Counted from the stretch's first letter, positions 24,106 through 36,906 are shown. The stretch is DNA of 64,000 bases from Cephalopachus bancanus (GCA_027257055.1 JAPVLO010000322.1:434001-498000); one strand, 5' to 3'. The notes: generated by a model from the letters alone, not told the origin. Numbers and translations are program-made.

Positions 24106-26206
24106 TTTTTTTTTTTAATATGGAGTACAATTCAGGATTAGTACAAGTGGCCATCATACAGGTAAAGTTTGGGGTCTCCCTTTGGTCCCCACTTTGCCTG
24201 GTTTGAGATCACATACCCTTATTGATGTTATGTCCCCCCCCTCCCACTCCGGCAGTATCCCGATACTGCAATCCCTTTCTTACAGTATTATTGTAAATAT
24301 TCAGGGTCCATTTATGAGTGAGAGCATGTGGTACTCTGTTCTTTGTTTCTGTGATAGATCACTGAGTATGATAGACTCTAAATCCATCCAAGTTGCTGCA
24401 AAGTCTGTATGTTTGTCCTTTTTTATGGCTGCATAATATTCCATTGTGTATATGTAGCACTTTTTAAAAAAAATCCAGACCAGTTTCAATGGGCAGCACA
24501 GTTGGTTCCATGTTTTTGTTATTGTGAATAGTACTGCAATAAACATGCACGTGCAAGTATCTTTCTTGTAGAATGATTTGAGTTCCTTTGGGTATATTCC
24601 CAGTAGGGGGATTGCTGGGTCATATGGAAGGTCAATATCTAATTGTTTTAGTTTTGCCACACTGTTTTCCAAAGAGGTTGCACTAGTATGCATTTCTACC
24701 AGCAGTGTGGAAATGTTCCTTTTTTCTCTGCATCCTCGCCAGCATATGTTGTTTTTGTTTTATTAATGAAAGCCATTCTTACTGGGGTTAGGTAGTATCT
24801 CAATGTGGTTTTGATCTGCATTTCTCTGATGATTAGTGAGGCTGAGCACTTTTTCATGTGTCTGTTGGCTGCGCATATATCTTCTTTTGAGAAGTCTCTA
24901 TTCATGTCTTTTGCCCACTTTTTAATGGGGCTTTTTTCCCCCTTTCAGCATGTTTGAGTTCCTTGTAGATCCTAGATGTTAGGCCTTTGTCAGCTATACA
25001 GTTGGCAAATATTTTTTCCTGTTCTGGGGTTGTCTCCCCACTCTCTTGATGGTTTCTTTGGCTTTGCAGAAGAAGCTTTTCAGTTTGGTGAGGTCCCATT
25101 TGTCTACCTTATCTCTTATGGTATGGGCACTTGGGGTTTTGATCAGGATTTGACTGCCAGTTTCAATTTCCATAAGGGTGTCTCCTGCATTTTCTAAGGT
25201 TCGTATAGTTCGAGGTTTTACGTTTAGGTCTTTGATCCATTTAGAGTTGATTTTTGTGTATGGTGATAGGTAGGGGATTGTTTCAATCTTCTGCATGTGG
25301 TCAGCCAGTTTTCCCAGCACCATTTACTGAATAGGTTCTCCTCTCCCCAGTGGTTGTATGGTGGAGGCTTTGTCGATGATGAGTTGGTTGAGAAATTGAG
25401 GTTTTGCTTCCAGAATCTCTTTCCTGTTCCATTGGTCTATATGCCTATTCTGGTACCAATACCAGGCTGTTTTGATTATTGTAGTCTTATAGTAAAGTTT
25501 AAAGTCTGGAAGTGAGATACCTCCCACTTTGTTTCTTTTGCTGAGGATTGTTTTGGTTATTTATGGTCATTTATGTTTCCATATGAATTTCTGTATTGTC
25601 ATTTCCAGGTCTGAGAAGAATGATGCTGGTAATTTAATGGGTATTACATTGAATCTGTAGATTGCCTTTGGTAGGATGAACATCTTAACAATGTTGATTC
25701 TTCCTCCCATGAGCATGGAATATTTTTCCATTTGTTTGTGTCGTCTTGGATTTCTCTGAGAAGTATTTTGTAGTTTTCATTGTAAAGGTCTTTCACTTCT
25801 CTGGTTAGGCAGATGCCGAGGTGTTTCACTTTTTTTTGTGGCTTTCGTGAATGGGACTGTTCTTTTTATTTGGCTCTCCAGCTGCTTGCTAGTATATAAG
25901 AATCCAACTGTCTTTTGCACATTTATTTTTTATCCCAAGACTTTGCCAAAGTCCTTTATCAGTGAAAGTAGGTTTTTGACAGATTCTCTTGGGTATTCGA
26001 GGTATAGGATCATAACATATAATCAGTAAAGAGAGATAATGTCCTCTTTTCCTATTTGGATACTCCTGATTTCCTTCTCTTATCTAATTGCTCTAGCTAG
26101 AAATTCCAACGTAATACTGAACAAGAGAGGTGAGAGTGGGCAGCCTTGTCTTGCTCCAGTTTTCAGGGGAAATGTTTCCAGTTTCTGTCCATTTAGCGAT
26201 ATGCTG
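24106..26206 (-). mobile_element. 5'-truncated L1 (ORF2 end and 3' UTR)
   Basis: The minus strand encodes pieces of L1 ORF2 protein C-terminus, e.g. PYDPAIPLLGIYPKELKSFY and YTMEYYAAIKKDKHTDFAAT, spread over several frames by shifts and stops, so it is dead. It has a T tract (A tail) at 24,106-24,116 and near-perfect 14-bp target duplications AGGAGTCTGGTTCT (24,092-24,105) and AGGAGACTGGTTCT (26,207-26,220). It lies in the same sense as MACF1. Confidence 0.95.
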
Positions 26207-26220
26207 AGGAGACTGGTTCT

Positions 26221-27309
26221 ATCAGTTCTATCTTCCTCTCTCTTCTAACGTCAAATTCTCCTTTTATATTGGTTCTTTCTCCTCAGCCAAAAACCCTACT
26301 CAAAACATTCCTTTCACTCTCTCTCCTCTAGCTAGCACCCTACCTCTTTCCTTGTCTACACTATGAAGCCTCTGAAAAGAATGATCTACATTCATTGTCT
26401 TCACTTTCTAATCTCTCATTTACTCTCTGCAGTAGTTAATACTGCTAACAACACCTCCTTTGAGTCTCTCCTTTGGCTACTGTGAAACCAGAGTTTCTGG
26501 GTGTTCTTCAGAGATCTCTAGGTATGCAAAATCTATTTTTTGTCCTTTAAATGGTGGTGATTTTGAACATGTTTTGCTTCCTGAATAATCTCTATCTCTT
26601 CCACATTCCTTTTTCTCTTCTTTGTTTTAGTCTGTCTTTTGTATTAGAAACTTTCTGGATGCTCATGTTTGAGAGTAATGCCCTAAAAAGCTGACTACAA
26701 ACTCTATATTCAGAGGCAGGCCTCCTGGCTGTAGACTTCATGAAGGTGATGGAGTTAGGTCAAATAGCTGAGAAACCATCACATCAGTACCATCAGGTCC
26801 TTCTCCTTGGGCTGGTCAAACCAAGGGGAGAGGAAGGATGAAGCTCAAGATTCAGTATGTACTCAGTATGATTTAGTGTGTATGTAATTTCCAGTTAATT
26901 TTACTGACTTCAGTATGGAATCTTCACCTTCAACTGTGGCTACACTCCCTAGTCTAGAGCCACTCTATTGCTTTTCTTAATCTTCAGTCTTCTGTTTGGG
27001 CAGGACATGAGCAGTTGCCAGGCTATGTAAAGTAAGCTGGAAATCTAAAGGTCTAATTGCTTCTTAAACAAACTTTAAACCAATTACAACCCTGCTAGCA
27101 TATCCATTTTCATCTCTGCTTTCTGCTGCTACCCATTTTTGATGCTTTGGGAAGTTCTGCAGGGTAAATTACATTGTTCCTTAGCTTCCTCCACTGCAAG
27201 TTTAGGATCTGGTTTTCTCTAGTCTACTAAAGTAGTTATCTCCTCATTCCTCTACTTTCTAACTTCTGAAGTTTTATTGCTGTTTTCTCCTCTATTGTTT
27301 TCTTTTTCA
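26221..27309. other. Intron, no feature recognised
   Basis: Pyrimidine-rich intron sequence; nothing nameable. Confidence 0.5.
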
Positions 27310-27602
27310 TTGATTGATTTAGAGACAGGATCTTACTCTGTCACCCAGGCTGGAATGCAATGGAACAATGCCAACTTACCATAGCCTCAGTTTCCTGGAC
27401 TCAAGTGAACCTCCCATCTCAGCCTCCTGAGTAGCTAGAACTACAGGTGCATGCCACTACACCTGGCTACTTTTTTTCTTTTTGGTAGAAAAAAGGTATC
27501 ACTATGTTGCCCAGGCTTTTTTCAAACTCCTGGGCTTAAGAAAACCTCTTGTCTCAACCTCCCAAACTGCTGATTATAGGTGTGAACCACCACGTCTGGC
27601 TC
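27310..27602 (-). mobile_element. Older Alu SINE
   Basis: Diverged dimer (TTTAGAGACAGGATCTTACT.. to ..CACCACGTCTGGCT). Confidence 0.88.
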
Positions 27603-28021
27603 AGCTTGTGCATTTTTAAAAAATACTTTTGCTTAGTATAGTTTTGGGAAGGGAGATTATTTTATATATCTAATCTACTATTTTAAGCCCTCGACATTTC
27701 TTGCTTGACTCACTATAACAGTTTCCTAACCAATCCCTCTGCCTTGGAACTTACCTCATTGAATCTAAGATCACACAGATAATAAATGGTAGTAATTAGA
27801 TTCATAGCTAAGTCGTCCAAAGTCTGTTCAAGTCTATCAATTATAAATCTTCTTCAGTCTATTCAAACTCAGCCCATCCCATAATTATCTGACAAGAATC
27901 TGAGATTGTTTAGCCTGAAATAAAGTGCCAAGCAGGTCCTGTTAAGTCTTGAAATATTCAAGGAAGATGGAGGTAAGTATCTTGAAGCCGGTATACCTGG
28001 TGGAAGTCTCTTGAAACCTAC
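27603..28021. other. Intron, no feature recognised
   Basis: Sequence between the Alu and exon 18; nothing nameable. Confidence 0.5.
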
Positions 28022-28171
28022 CTTGGCCTGACACAGCAAATCCCGTAGTTCTGCCAGGTTTAGTTCCAAAGGTTGAATCTGTTTGGTTCTCATTTCAATA
28101 TCCCGTAAGAGAGACAGATAGGATACTAGCTTTTCATCATGTTCTAAACAGAGTTGCCGGTTAAATACATT
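28022..28171 (-). CDS. MACF1: MACF1 window exon 18 (start of rod)
   Basis: This exon has 50 codons, phase 0 at both ends, NVFNRQLCLEHDEKLVSYLS to ELRDLLCQAK. The stretch is nearly unchanged from the human protein as I recall it, and it is the clearest single peptide for calling MACF1. It begins the spectrin-repeat rod after the plectin repeats. Acceptor TCCACAG, donor GTAGG. Confidence 0.96.
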
Positions 28172-28729
28172 CTGTGGAGACAAAAAGAAAACGCACTCAG
28201 TTCTGACATTCTCCTTTAAGTCGGCTTTAAAGCAGGCAGAGTTTCTTGCTAGACAAATAAAGGAAGCAATTTTTACTATACATTGGGTGGGATAAAATAC
28301 ATGGTTTTTTCTGAGTCATTTCAAATCGATAGATAAAGGTGGTTTTACGAATTTCTTCAGAGAGCTGAAGCTCATAATTATCAGTCTATAAGCATTTCTA
28401 CAAAAATTTTTCGTAAAATTTCTAAAAACTACTCTGATTTCAGGTAGCATCATCCTATTTTTCACATTAGCTCCAGTGTTAGTTTCTAATTTAAAATTCC
28501 AGAAAGACATTCAGTTGAGATTTTAAACTCAGTTCAATTTTTCAACAATTATATAGCAAACAGAAGATGATAAACTAAGTTATATCTTAGTGAATCGTCT
28601 AGTGTCCTAAAATGTATATATGCATACAATTATACATATGTATCCAGCTAAGAGTTTTAGCATTAAACTAGTTATATCTAAAAAAAAAAGAAAATAAAGA
28701 AAATGTAAATATACCACTGGGAAACTTAC
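28172..28729. other. Short intron between exons 17 and 18
   Basis: 558 bp, AT-rich, no transposon seen. Confidence 0.6.
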
Positions 28730-31700
28730 TTGAGTTGCTCTGAGGGGCTCCAGGTCTACACCTTCATTTCCTTTTACCCCAGGTGCAGTCATGAAGTGAG
28801 TTTGTTCACTGTCAGGACTTAGCTTTTCCTGTGCTATCGTTTCATCTGTCTTCATTGGAGGGCACAAGGTTAAGGACATTGTCTTTTCCTCACTGGTTTC
28901 CAGAATACTGGGACTAATTACAGCATCTTGTTGCCCTATACTTTCTTTTTGTGACACATCTTTGAATAATTTCTCTGGAAGAAGGGATCCCAAGATTTTG
29001 GGACCTCTCTGAGTCACTATGTCCTCAATGGGTCCTGCTTCTGGATCTGTTACTACACGGTTTGCCATTTCTAGAAATTCCTCTCCAGTTATTTCCTGAA
29101 CTACTATTTTAGATTTCAGAATTCTGCAAAGTTCATGATCACTTTTGCTGTCTTGATGATGGTCTTTTCTGTCTGAGAATTCTAGAAACCTGGCTTCTTT
29201 AGGATCTGCTCCAGAAACTATAATTTCTTCCAATTTAAGAGTTTTTGTTGAGTCAAAAGGTACTTGTTGATATGACTTTTCTTTACGTTCATTAGATGAG
29301 GAATCTTGATAATAGTTGGTCTCCTGTCTGGTAGTTGCTTGCAAAGACTTATCTGTTTTGGAAATTTGGGATGTGTCTGTCAGTTGGGCTTTTCTAACTG
29401 ATTGCTGGTAGTATAATTCTTCAAGTCTTGGGGTCTTAGGAGGGAATGGTTCACTCTGGGCTCCACAAGCAACTGCTTGAGATAAACTGTCTTCTGATTT
29501 TAAAGCCAACCAGAGATTTAAATTTTTTACTTGCCCTTCACTGACCTGTTTAGAGCTGAAGAATGTCAAAGCATCTTGATGTTTCATAGAAATTCCTTTG
29601 TGTGTTGTTTGGGAAGAAGAGTCTTTAATTTTACAAATAACAGAAAACCCCATCTCTCTATCAGCTTCGTTCTCTTTTTCACTCAAGGTTATTTCCATAG
29701 GTTGACTCTTTATATTGGAGTCATGCTCATCTCTAATGGCAGTTTCCTGATTCAACTTTTCTTCAGAAAAAACCACTGATCTGCATGTTTTAACGCTTTC
29801 TTCTACAATCATCTCCCTTTTCTCTCTCTCACTTTTCACCTTGGTATTCACTGGTTGCTGCACAATCTGCTCACTTAGTAATTTGCATGACATTTCACAA
29901 TTTGATTCTTGTACTTCACAGTCATTTCCCCTTGATTTTCTCTTATTTCTTCAGGATCTAGAAGTGAGACAGACTGCTTCATATGAGAGAGAATTTCTGT
30001 TTGTGTCACTACTTTTTCCTGCTCTCCATTTGTAGCTTTTGACATGTTATATCTAGCCACCTCTTTGAGTTTAAAATCACAAACTTCAGAATGAGGGTGT
30101 GTCACTGACACCTGACCCAAGGATTTACCTTTAAGATGATAAGGAATTATGATACTGACAGATTCTTCAGCAGCTGAAGAAACTCTCAGCTTCTCTTGAT
30201 CCTTGCACTCCAATTTTAATGAAATTTCCTTTTTCTTTTTTGCCTGTTCCCCACCAGAAACTCTCACTTTAACCTTTTCTTGTACAGACTCACTTTCAGT
30301 TTGAAATAATCTCTCACTTTCTCCTTTATCATAACACATTTCAGCAGTCTGATTACCATCATTTAACATTTCCTTTCTTAGAAATTCATTCTGTAACTCA
30401 CATACTTCAATTTTACCTTGCTTTTCAGCCTGAGAGTTGTGATCACTGAACTCTAAGGTATCTACTTGGACCATAGTTGCCAGTTCAGGGCTGATAAGTC
30501 TTTTCTCAATAGCTTCCTTTAAAGTCATTCTCTGATCATCAAATATGTCAACAATTCCTCCATTTAACACCTGATGAGATGCAATAATTCTGGCCATGTT
30601 TTCATCTACCAATTTCTGTTCCAAAGCTGAGGCCAATGTCAGTCTTTTTCCTGTAGCAGTATCTATGATTCCACCAGTATTTGCCTGGGCTTCCAGAACT
30701 TTCAGTGTAGAAGCAAAGTCTACTTTTCCAAGCTGAATTGCTTGAGACAATGTAAGCACTCTGCTGCTCATTCCATCTTTAATGTCTGAGAAAGGAATTA
30801 CTTCTAGATATCTCTGCCCAGATTCAATATCAATCTTACATTTCTTTACTAATTCTGAATAGGGGACAATTCTGCAATTCTCAGGATCTACAATCCCATG
30901 CATCATTCCTGAAGACAATGTGGCTTTATTACTTAGGAGTCCTTCTTTTTTAGCTTCTGCCAAAGTCAATCTCTGGCCACAAATGAGATCCACAAAGTTT
31001 TCAGTAAAGGCCTGAATTTCTTGGATTTGTCTTTTCAAGTCTGGGGTAATAATATCTAATTTTATGGCTTCAGGCAGAGAAATAATTTCCTGTGTTTCAG
31101 GGTGAAAAAACTGATGCAGGTTTAAGTTCTCCACTTTTTTGAGTTGCTTGGCTAAATCTTCATCAATTAAGCCATGTTTAAAAGCATTATCAACAGAAAG
31201 TCTCATCCCAGACATATGGTGAATGATGCCTCCATCTACCACCTGTTTCGTCAACAAATGAATGGCCTCCTTTCTCTCCAAAAGATCTCTGTCAATGGAC
31301 TGCACAACTGTTAAAGGAACTTTGCTGTCAGGGTCTGTAAGTCCTGTTGTTTCCATTTGTAAGCTAACTAATCTCTCCCTAACTGATTTTCCAGCATCTC
31401 TTCCTTTGCAAGCTTTCTCTAGATTAATAAGCTCTGTTTGGTCAGCACTGTTCACCAAGCCAAGATTTGAGGCCAAAGTTACTGAAACTTTTTTGCCTCG
31501 TTTCAGGTGAACAATTCCACCAGTCACCACCTGCCCCTCTAAAATTCTGGTAGCTGTCTCCTTGTCAAGAAGTCCAACTGCAACTGCATCTGTTACAGAG
31601 CATACCATGTGGGTGCGGGGGTCTAAGACACCACTTATGGCTTTGTCTGCCATCAGGACATTATGTAGTAGTTTCTCATCCATTAGACCTTCATCAATGA

Positions 31701-34104
31701 CTTCTTCAGTTGTCAAAGACTCACAGGTCTGAGAGTCAAAGAAGCCCCGAAACATGTTCAGCTTTTCCATAAGCTTCACAGCAGTGTGGCTTGGCACAAT
31801 ACCTTGAGCTATTGCTTCATTTAGTAAGAGCTTTTGACCTGTCTGTTCATGAAAGATACCTCCATCCAACAACTGAGCAGATAATACATTTAAGGTAGCT
31901 TCTTCAAGCAATTCTGAAGGATGATTGCAGGACAAGGAAGTCTTACTACCATTAGCTCCCTCAGTCTTTTCTAACATCATACTACCATCGGTAATGTTTA
32001 GTCCTTCTTGACTTTGTTTATGGTCAGTCCTAGCCAAAAACACTTTATTTAACACCTTCTTTTTGTCCAGAGAATGAATATTCATGTCACTTTCAGACGT
32101 TAGTTCTGATTTTATACCTAGAGCTTTCTCTACCTGAATTCCTGTCTTTTTGCCTTGGTGTTTTATAAGAGGATTTCCAGTTTCAGTGGGAATATATTGA
32201 ATCTCAAGAGTGTTTACTTGTTCTTTCTGACCTGTAAAGGAAGTATTTCTGAGGGGTTGACATTCTGTCTTTGGTGTTTCAACCACCAGGGACACACCTG
32301 CTTCTTCAGAAGCTATGGTCACAAGAACTCCTCTGCTGACATTTTCTCTGGTAGACATTTTTGTTTGGTCTTCCTTTTTGGTATCTACCAGTTGAGTCTG
32401 TAACTCTGATTTGACTTTATTTACTACCTTCAAAGTGTCAACATTTTGGTTCATCTCTTTTTGTTCTCCTACAAACAGATTCTTTTCAGAGCTCTCTACA
32501 GAAGAACCTTTTGTATCTACAATGGTCTTTTTGCCTTTTGCTTTAGTGCAGTCTTCCTGATCAGAATGTTCTTTGTTCTGAGAAGAAAACTGGAAATCGT
32601 GAGGCCTCATAGTCAGCCCAGCACTAAAAGTTCCTTTGATTTTCACATCAGCTGATTCTTGCAGTTCCTCAGGAGTTTCTAGCCTTTCATGCCCAATTCC
32701 AAACACTTCTGAAGGACCTGTTTGACATTCATCTCTGGATGCTAGGGTCTCCATCAGCTCTTTATCTAATAGAAGCAGCCTCTGTCCATTCTGCACGTTA
32801 ATATAGCTGTGAGTCATCAGCTGAAACAACAGTTTCTCACTGTGGCTTGCTATGCCCTCAGGCTGGCCCTGGTTACATGGTAGAGATGCTGCTCCAGCTC
32901 GATTGCTCCATTCTGCGGAGTCTGCTAATTGCATGTGGGGCATCACATCAGGTATACACATCACTTTTAAGTTATTGGCAAGATCGTGGTCCAAGATACC
33001 ATTTTCTATTGCTTTCTTCCAAGACCAGATCTCTGTGGTTACTGGAAGAAATAGAGCCTTAATATGCTGTCGGTTAATAAGGATTTTATGTGCTAGCTCA
33101 GTAGATACAATACCTTGTTCTAGGGCATCTGTAATTGGGAGGATCTCTCCAGATTCAGGCCACAGCAACCCCATGAATGACCAGAGGGACTCCAGAATCA
33201 CAAGGGCGATCTTAGCAGCTACTAGATCCTTGCTTACTGCTTCATCTATTGTCAGCCTTTGCCCAGTGACAGTGTCTATGATGCCTCCTGTCTGAAGCTG
33301 CCTTATGAGAATAGCACAGGCCATATCTTGGTCAATCAGATTATGTCTTACAGCCTCTTCCACTGTAAGTCTGTGTCCTGTTCTTGGATCCACTATGCCA
33401 CCAGCAAAAAGCTGAGCCTCCAGCAGCCGGACAGTGACTTGCCTATCAATTAGCCCTTCCTGAACTGCACGGAAAATGCTAACCTTCCGGCCTGATTTCA
33501 AGCTCACCATACCTCCTGCCAACTGCTTGACAGGCAGCAATTTCAATCCTGATTCTTGGTGGACAATACATCTCTGCATCAGATCCAGCAAACTGATTTT
33601 CTCAGCGGTGTTGGGATCTATCAAATTCTTGGATGCTCTCAGATGCGACTCTAATACTGAATGAAGCCATGTAGAAATGAGGCCTTGATGAAAAGCCTCT
33701 TCCACGTTAATATGGTTCTCAATAGGGGAGAGACTGAAGCCTCCAGTTGCCAGGTGAGCTTCTAAGATTTTCAGTCCAATTCTCTCACTGATAAATCTTT
33801 TTTCAATTGCTTCCACCACAGAAAGAGAGCCCTTCCTTTCAGTAAGCGTGCTTATTAAGGAGAGTGCATCCTGTAGCTCCTGGAGCTGCTGATACATCTG
33901 GAGATTAATGAGGTTTCTGGCTAGACCCTCCTCCAAAGAGAGGTTTTCACTGGTCTCAGGGGCAATGAGGCCAGACATGATAACCTGAGATTCCAAGAGC
34001 ACATGTCCGGTGTCTTGGTCAAGGAGGCCCTTTTGCATGGCTTTGAAGATGGGAAATATCTCCACTGTGCCTAGGTCAATCACCCCAGCAACTGCTCTGA
34101 AACC
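28730..34104 (-). CDS. MACF1: MACF1 window exon 17: giant plectin-repeat exon, frameshifted
   Basis: This is the large exon of the MACF1b-type isoform. It starts GFRAVAGVIDLGTVEIFPIF after acceptor TTTTAG and ends ..RATQ before GTAAGT. Residues about 1-385 hold a first block of plectin repeats (GGIVDPRTGHRLTVEEAV; GGIIDTVTGQRLTIDEAV), residues about 385-735 a polar linker, about 735-1,215 a second block (GGIFHEQTGQKLLLNEAI; GGIIDTATGKRLTLASAL), then a charged, probably disordered tail. Both neighbours are phase 0, yet the length is 5,375 bp, one short of a multiple of three. The frame breaks near 29,917-29,922 and meets TAA at 29,875-29,877, while the original frame continues (..EVQESNCEMSCKLLSEQ..) to the donor. 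It may be a sequencing error or a true loss in this isoform. Plectin repeats in other plakins bind intermediate filaments; in MACF1b a Golgi role has been reported. Confidence 0.96.
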
Positions 34105-34218
34105 CTAAAAAAATAAAAATAAAAACAAAACTGAATCAGAATCAATGATGAAATACAACTGCTAAAAGGAACCACAAAAGGAATTATAGTATATCAAATT
34201 CTGACTCTAAGAAAAACC

Positions 34219-34302
34219 CGGGCAACCCTCTTTTGGGTCCCTTCCCACTGTGAGAGCTTTTCTGTCTTCTTAATAAACTTCTGCTTTCTCAAAAAAAGAA
34301 AA
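34219..34302 (+). mobile_element. Retroposed LTR-tail fragment
   Basis: 84 bp ending in TTAATAAACTTCTGCTTTCT and an A-rich tail, the typical end of a retroviral LTR transcript. It is flanked by AAGAAAAACC at 34,209-34,218 and 34,303-34,312, so it was probably copied by L1 machinery. No coding part is present. Confidence 0.65.
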
Positions 34303-34572
34303 AAGAAAAACCGAGCATAGGATAAGCCCCAACATGTAGAAATATTCTGAAGCAAGCCCAACAGCATTAAAAGATAATTTTTCTAAATTGCAGAATGTTT
34401 AACAGGGTCAGAAGTTCCTAGATTACTTGAGGGGTAGTAGCATTAAGTGTATCTAAGTGACAAGCTCTAAAAAGAGGCAAGCAGCAAAAATGAGAGGACA
34501 GTTATTTCTAAGACTAAAAAATCATCACAAAGGTTCTAAGACACATATCAGTTCTCAAAAAGTGAGAATTCA

Positions 34573-34860
34573 GCTGGGCTCGGTGGCTCAGTCTGTAATC
34601 CCGCGCCTTTGGGAGGCTGAGGTGAGTGGATTGCCTGAGCCTGCGGGTTTGAGACCCGCCTGGGCACCGAGACCTCATCTCTACAATAAATAAAAAAAAT
34701 CAGCCAGGCGTGGTAGCGCACACCTGTAATTCCGGCTACTCGGAAGGCTGAGGCGGAAGGATCACCGGAGCCCAGCAAGTCGAGGCTGCAGTGGCCGGAA
34801 GCGGCCACTGCACTCCCGTCTGGGTGACAGAGTGAGACTCCAACTCAAAAAAAAAAAAAA
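34573..34860 (+). mobile_element. Alu-type SINE, young subfamily
   Basis: Has GGGCACCGAGACC (5-base deletion form), AAAAATCAGCC and TAATTCCGGC. Target duplication AAAAAGTGAGAATTCA at 34,557-34,572 and 34,861-34,876. Confidence 0.96.
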
Positions 34861-35249
34861 AAAAAGTGAGAATTCAACCCAATATCACAACTTTGAAGTG
34901 TTGCAAACTAAAAGTAGAAGACTCGGGAAGTAGCACTTCCCTACTGAGAAACACAGCAGGACTACTAGTTCATAGGATAAGTGATTAAGTAGCCCATTAG
35001 TCCCAGTGTGTGTATACTACTTGTGTATACTACTCAAGCAAATGTTTAGCAACTGGAGCAGTCATACTCTTGGTGGCCAATGCCAGCTTCTACCAAGGCA
35101 ATGACTCAAAATTAAATTAGTTCTAGGATTTGGAAGTAGTAAGTCAAGGAAGAAACAGATTGGGGACCCTCACCTCTGGAACAACTAGTAAATATCATTC
35201 TGGTATAGGCTAAAATGGGTATACAATAACCATGATTACATTTACCACT

Positions 35250-35425
35250 AATTATTAAATGTATTAATCACTGATACTTAATCCTCATAATAATCCTATA
35301 AAACCAATTATTTTCATAAGAAAATGAGGCATAGAGAGGTTAAGTGACTTGTCCAAGGTCATAGAACCAGTGAGTTCCAGAAAAATATCAAGGTCTGACT
35401 CTTTGTGCTATTATACTGCCTCCCT
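35250..35425 (+). mobile_element. MIR element
   Basis: GAGGCATAGAGAGGTTAAGT GACTTGTCCAAGGTCATAGA-type core and tail. Confidence 0.75.
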
Positions 35426-35675
35426 AGTAAGATCCCAAAGAGTATGAAAGGCGAGAATAGTAGAATCACATTTTACACAGGAGTTAGGTCTTAAGGTCAG
35501 TGAATAAGACAAATCTCATACATTGCCAAAATCATCTTGAAAATTCTAGAAATAGTTCCTAAAGAATTCTCATTTTGAAGACTGTTAACACAGAAAGATA
35601 TATTTAGATTTGAAATCATTTAAGTGTTTAACCATAGAGAACACTTTATCATTTTTATAATTTTCAAATTTTCAG

Positions 35676-35782
35676 CTCTTCCTGTTCATTTTCTATATTT
35701 TCATTTTCTATATGTGACTTCCTCTTCTATATGTGATTTCCTCTTCCTGTTCATTTTCTATATTTTCATTTTCTATGTGTGA
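35676..35782 (+). repeat. Tandem duplication, period 65
   Basis: CTCTTCCTGTTCATTTTCTA.. occurs at 35,676 and again at 35,741 over about 42 bases. Confidence 0.85.
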
Positions 35783-35883
35783 TTTCCACTTTCTGATCCT
35801 TATTTAGCTGTCTTACTTAACCATGGAGGATCTTGATGAAGCAACTGCCAATCACTTTCCTGCCTTTAAAATAAAGCACATCT

Positions 35884-36165
35884 GGCCAGGCTCGGTGGCT
35901 AGCCTGTAATCCCAGCACTTTGGGAGGCCGAGGTGAATGGATCGCCTGAGCCCATGGGTTCAAAACCAACCCGGGTAACTTGGTGAGACCTCGTCTCTAC
36001 AATAAATAAAAAATTAGCCAGGCGTGGTAGCACATGCCTGTAGTTCTGGTTACTTGGAAAGCTGAGGCAGGAGGATTCCCGGAGCCCAGCAGGTCGATGC
36101 TGAAGTGGCTCTAAGCATGCCACTGCACTCCAGCCTGAGCGATGGAGTGAGACTCCAACTCAAAA
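35884..36165 (+). mobile_element. Alu-type SINE
   Basis: Intermediate-age dimer with (AATG/AATA)n tail to 36,205. A partial target duplication around GCACATCTG lies on both sides. Confidence 0.9.
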
Positions 36166-36205
36166 TAAATAAATGAATGAATGAATGAACAAACGAATAA
36201 ATAAT

Positions 36206-36900
36206 GCACATCTGATGAATAAATAGATAAATAAGAAGGAAACCGTTAAAATCATTAACTTATTTCCCCACAGATTTTAAATACATGCACTGAGAATTTC
36301 AAGTGTGATGAGTTACAAACAATAAGAATGCCGAAGGTTAGCAAAGAAAAGAACAGTAGGTTTGGTTCACATCTCCATTTCACTGTATGTGTTCAACTAA
36401 TAGAGTAACTGATAGACTTGTTCACATTATTTATTGCCCCCCTTGTTTTTGGAACAAGAATATAGAGTTCAATTTGTGTCAGCAAACATGTATACAATGC
36501 AAAATTCATTATGTATTCATTATACAGATTGGAGGAAAGAGCACATTGGCATATGATTCTTTGAGATACCTGAACAATTCCTTTTAGAAAATCCATGCTA
36601 AGGCTATTCAGAAGCAGACAATATGACAAAGAAAAAGATTTGTTTGAGAACTTTTAATTTCTTCTGTGAGATTCATGAAGTCTCAGAAATGCTGACATTG
36701 AAAAAAGGCCTGAAGTCTAGCCAGAGAAAAGACTACTCTGCTCCTTCCAACACCCTCATAATTGAAGGACAGGCAAGAAGCACTGAGTTGGGGCATAATT
36801 CAGAGAAATCCTTTTCAATCCTACCAAACATGGGCATTGTGACCTCAACAAGCATTAAAAGACAGAGGGAGTAGAGAAAAGAAAACATAAAAAGGCTTCT
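36206..36900. other. Intron, no feature recognised
   Basis: Intron sequence left of the candidate donor at 36,901-36,906; nothing nameable. Confidence 0.45.
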
Positions 36901-36906
36901 ACTTAC

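Noticed and set aside
24301..25829. Several open frames with L1 ORF2 protein similarity
   Set aside because: They are broken pieces of one dead 5'-truncated L1, not genes; annotated as a mobile element.
32852..33295. 147-codon plus-strand ORF
   Set aside because: It is the antisense shadow of the plectin-repeat exon and has no independent support.
28730..34104. Assignment to DST (dystonin) or plectin instead of MACF1
   Set aside because: Plectin repeats also occur in those genes, but exon 18 and the rod peptides agree closely with MACF1 as I recall it.
29875..34104. Exon 17 as two separate exons or genes because of the stop
   Set aside because: No splice sites fit at the break, and both halves match one continuous MACF1 exon.
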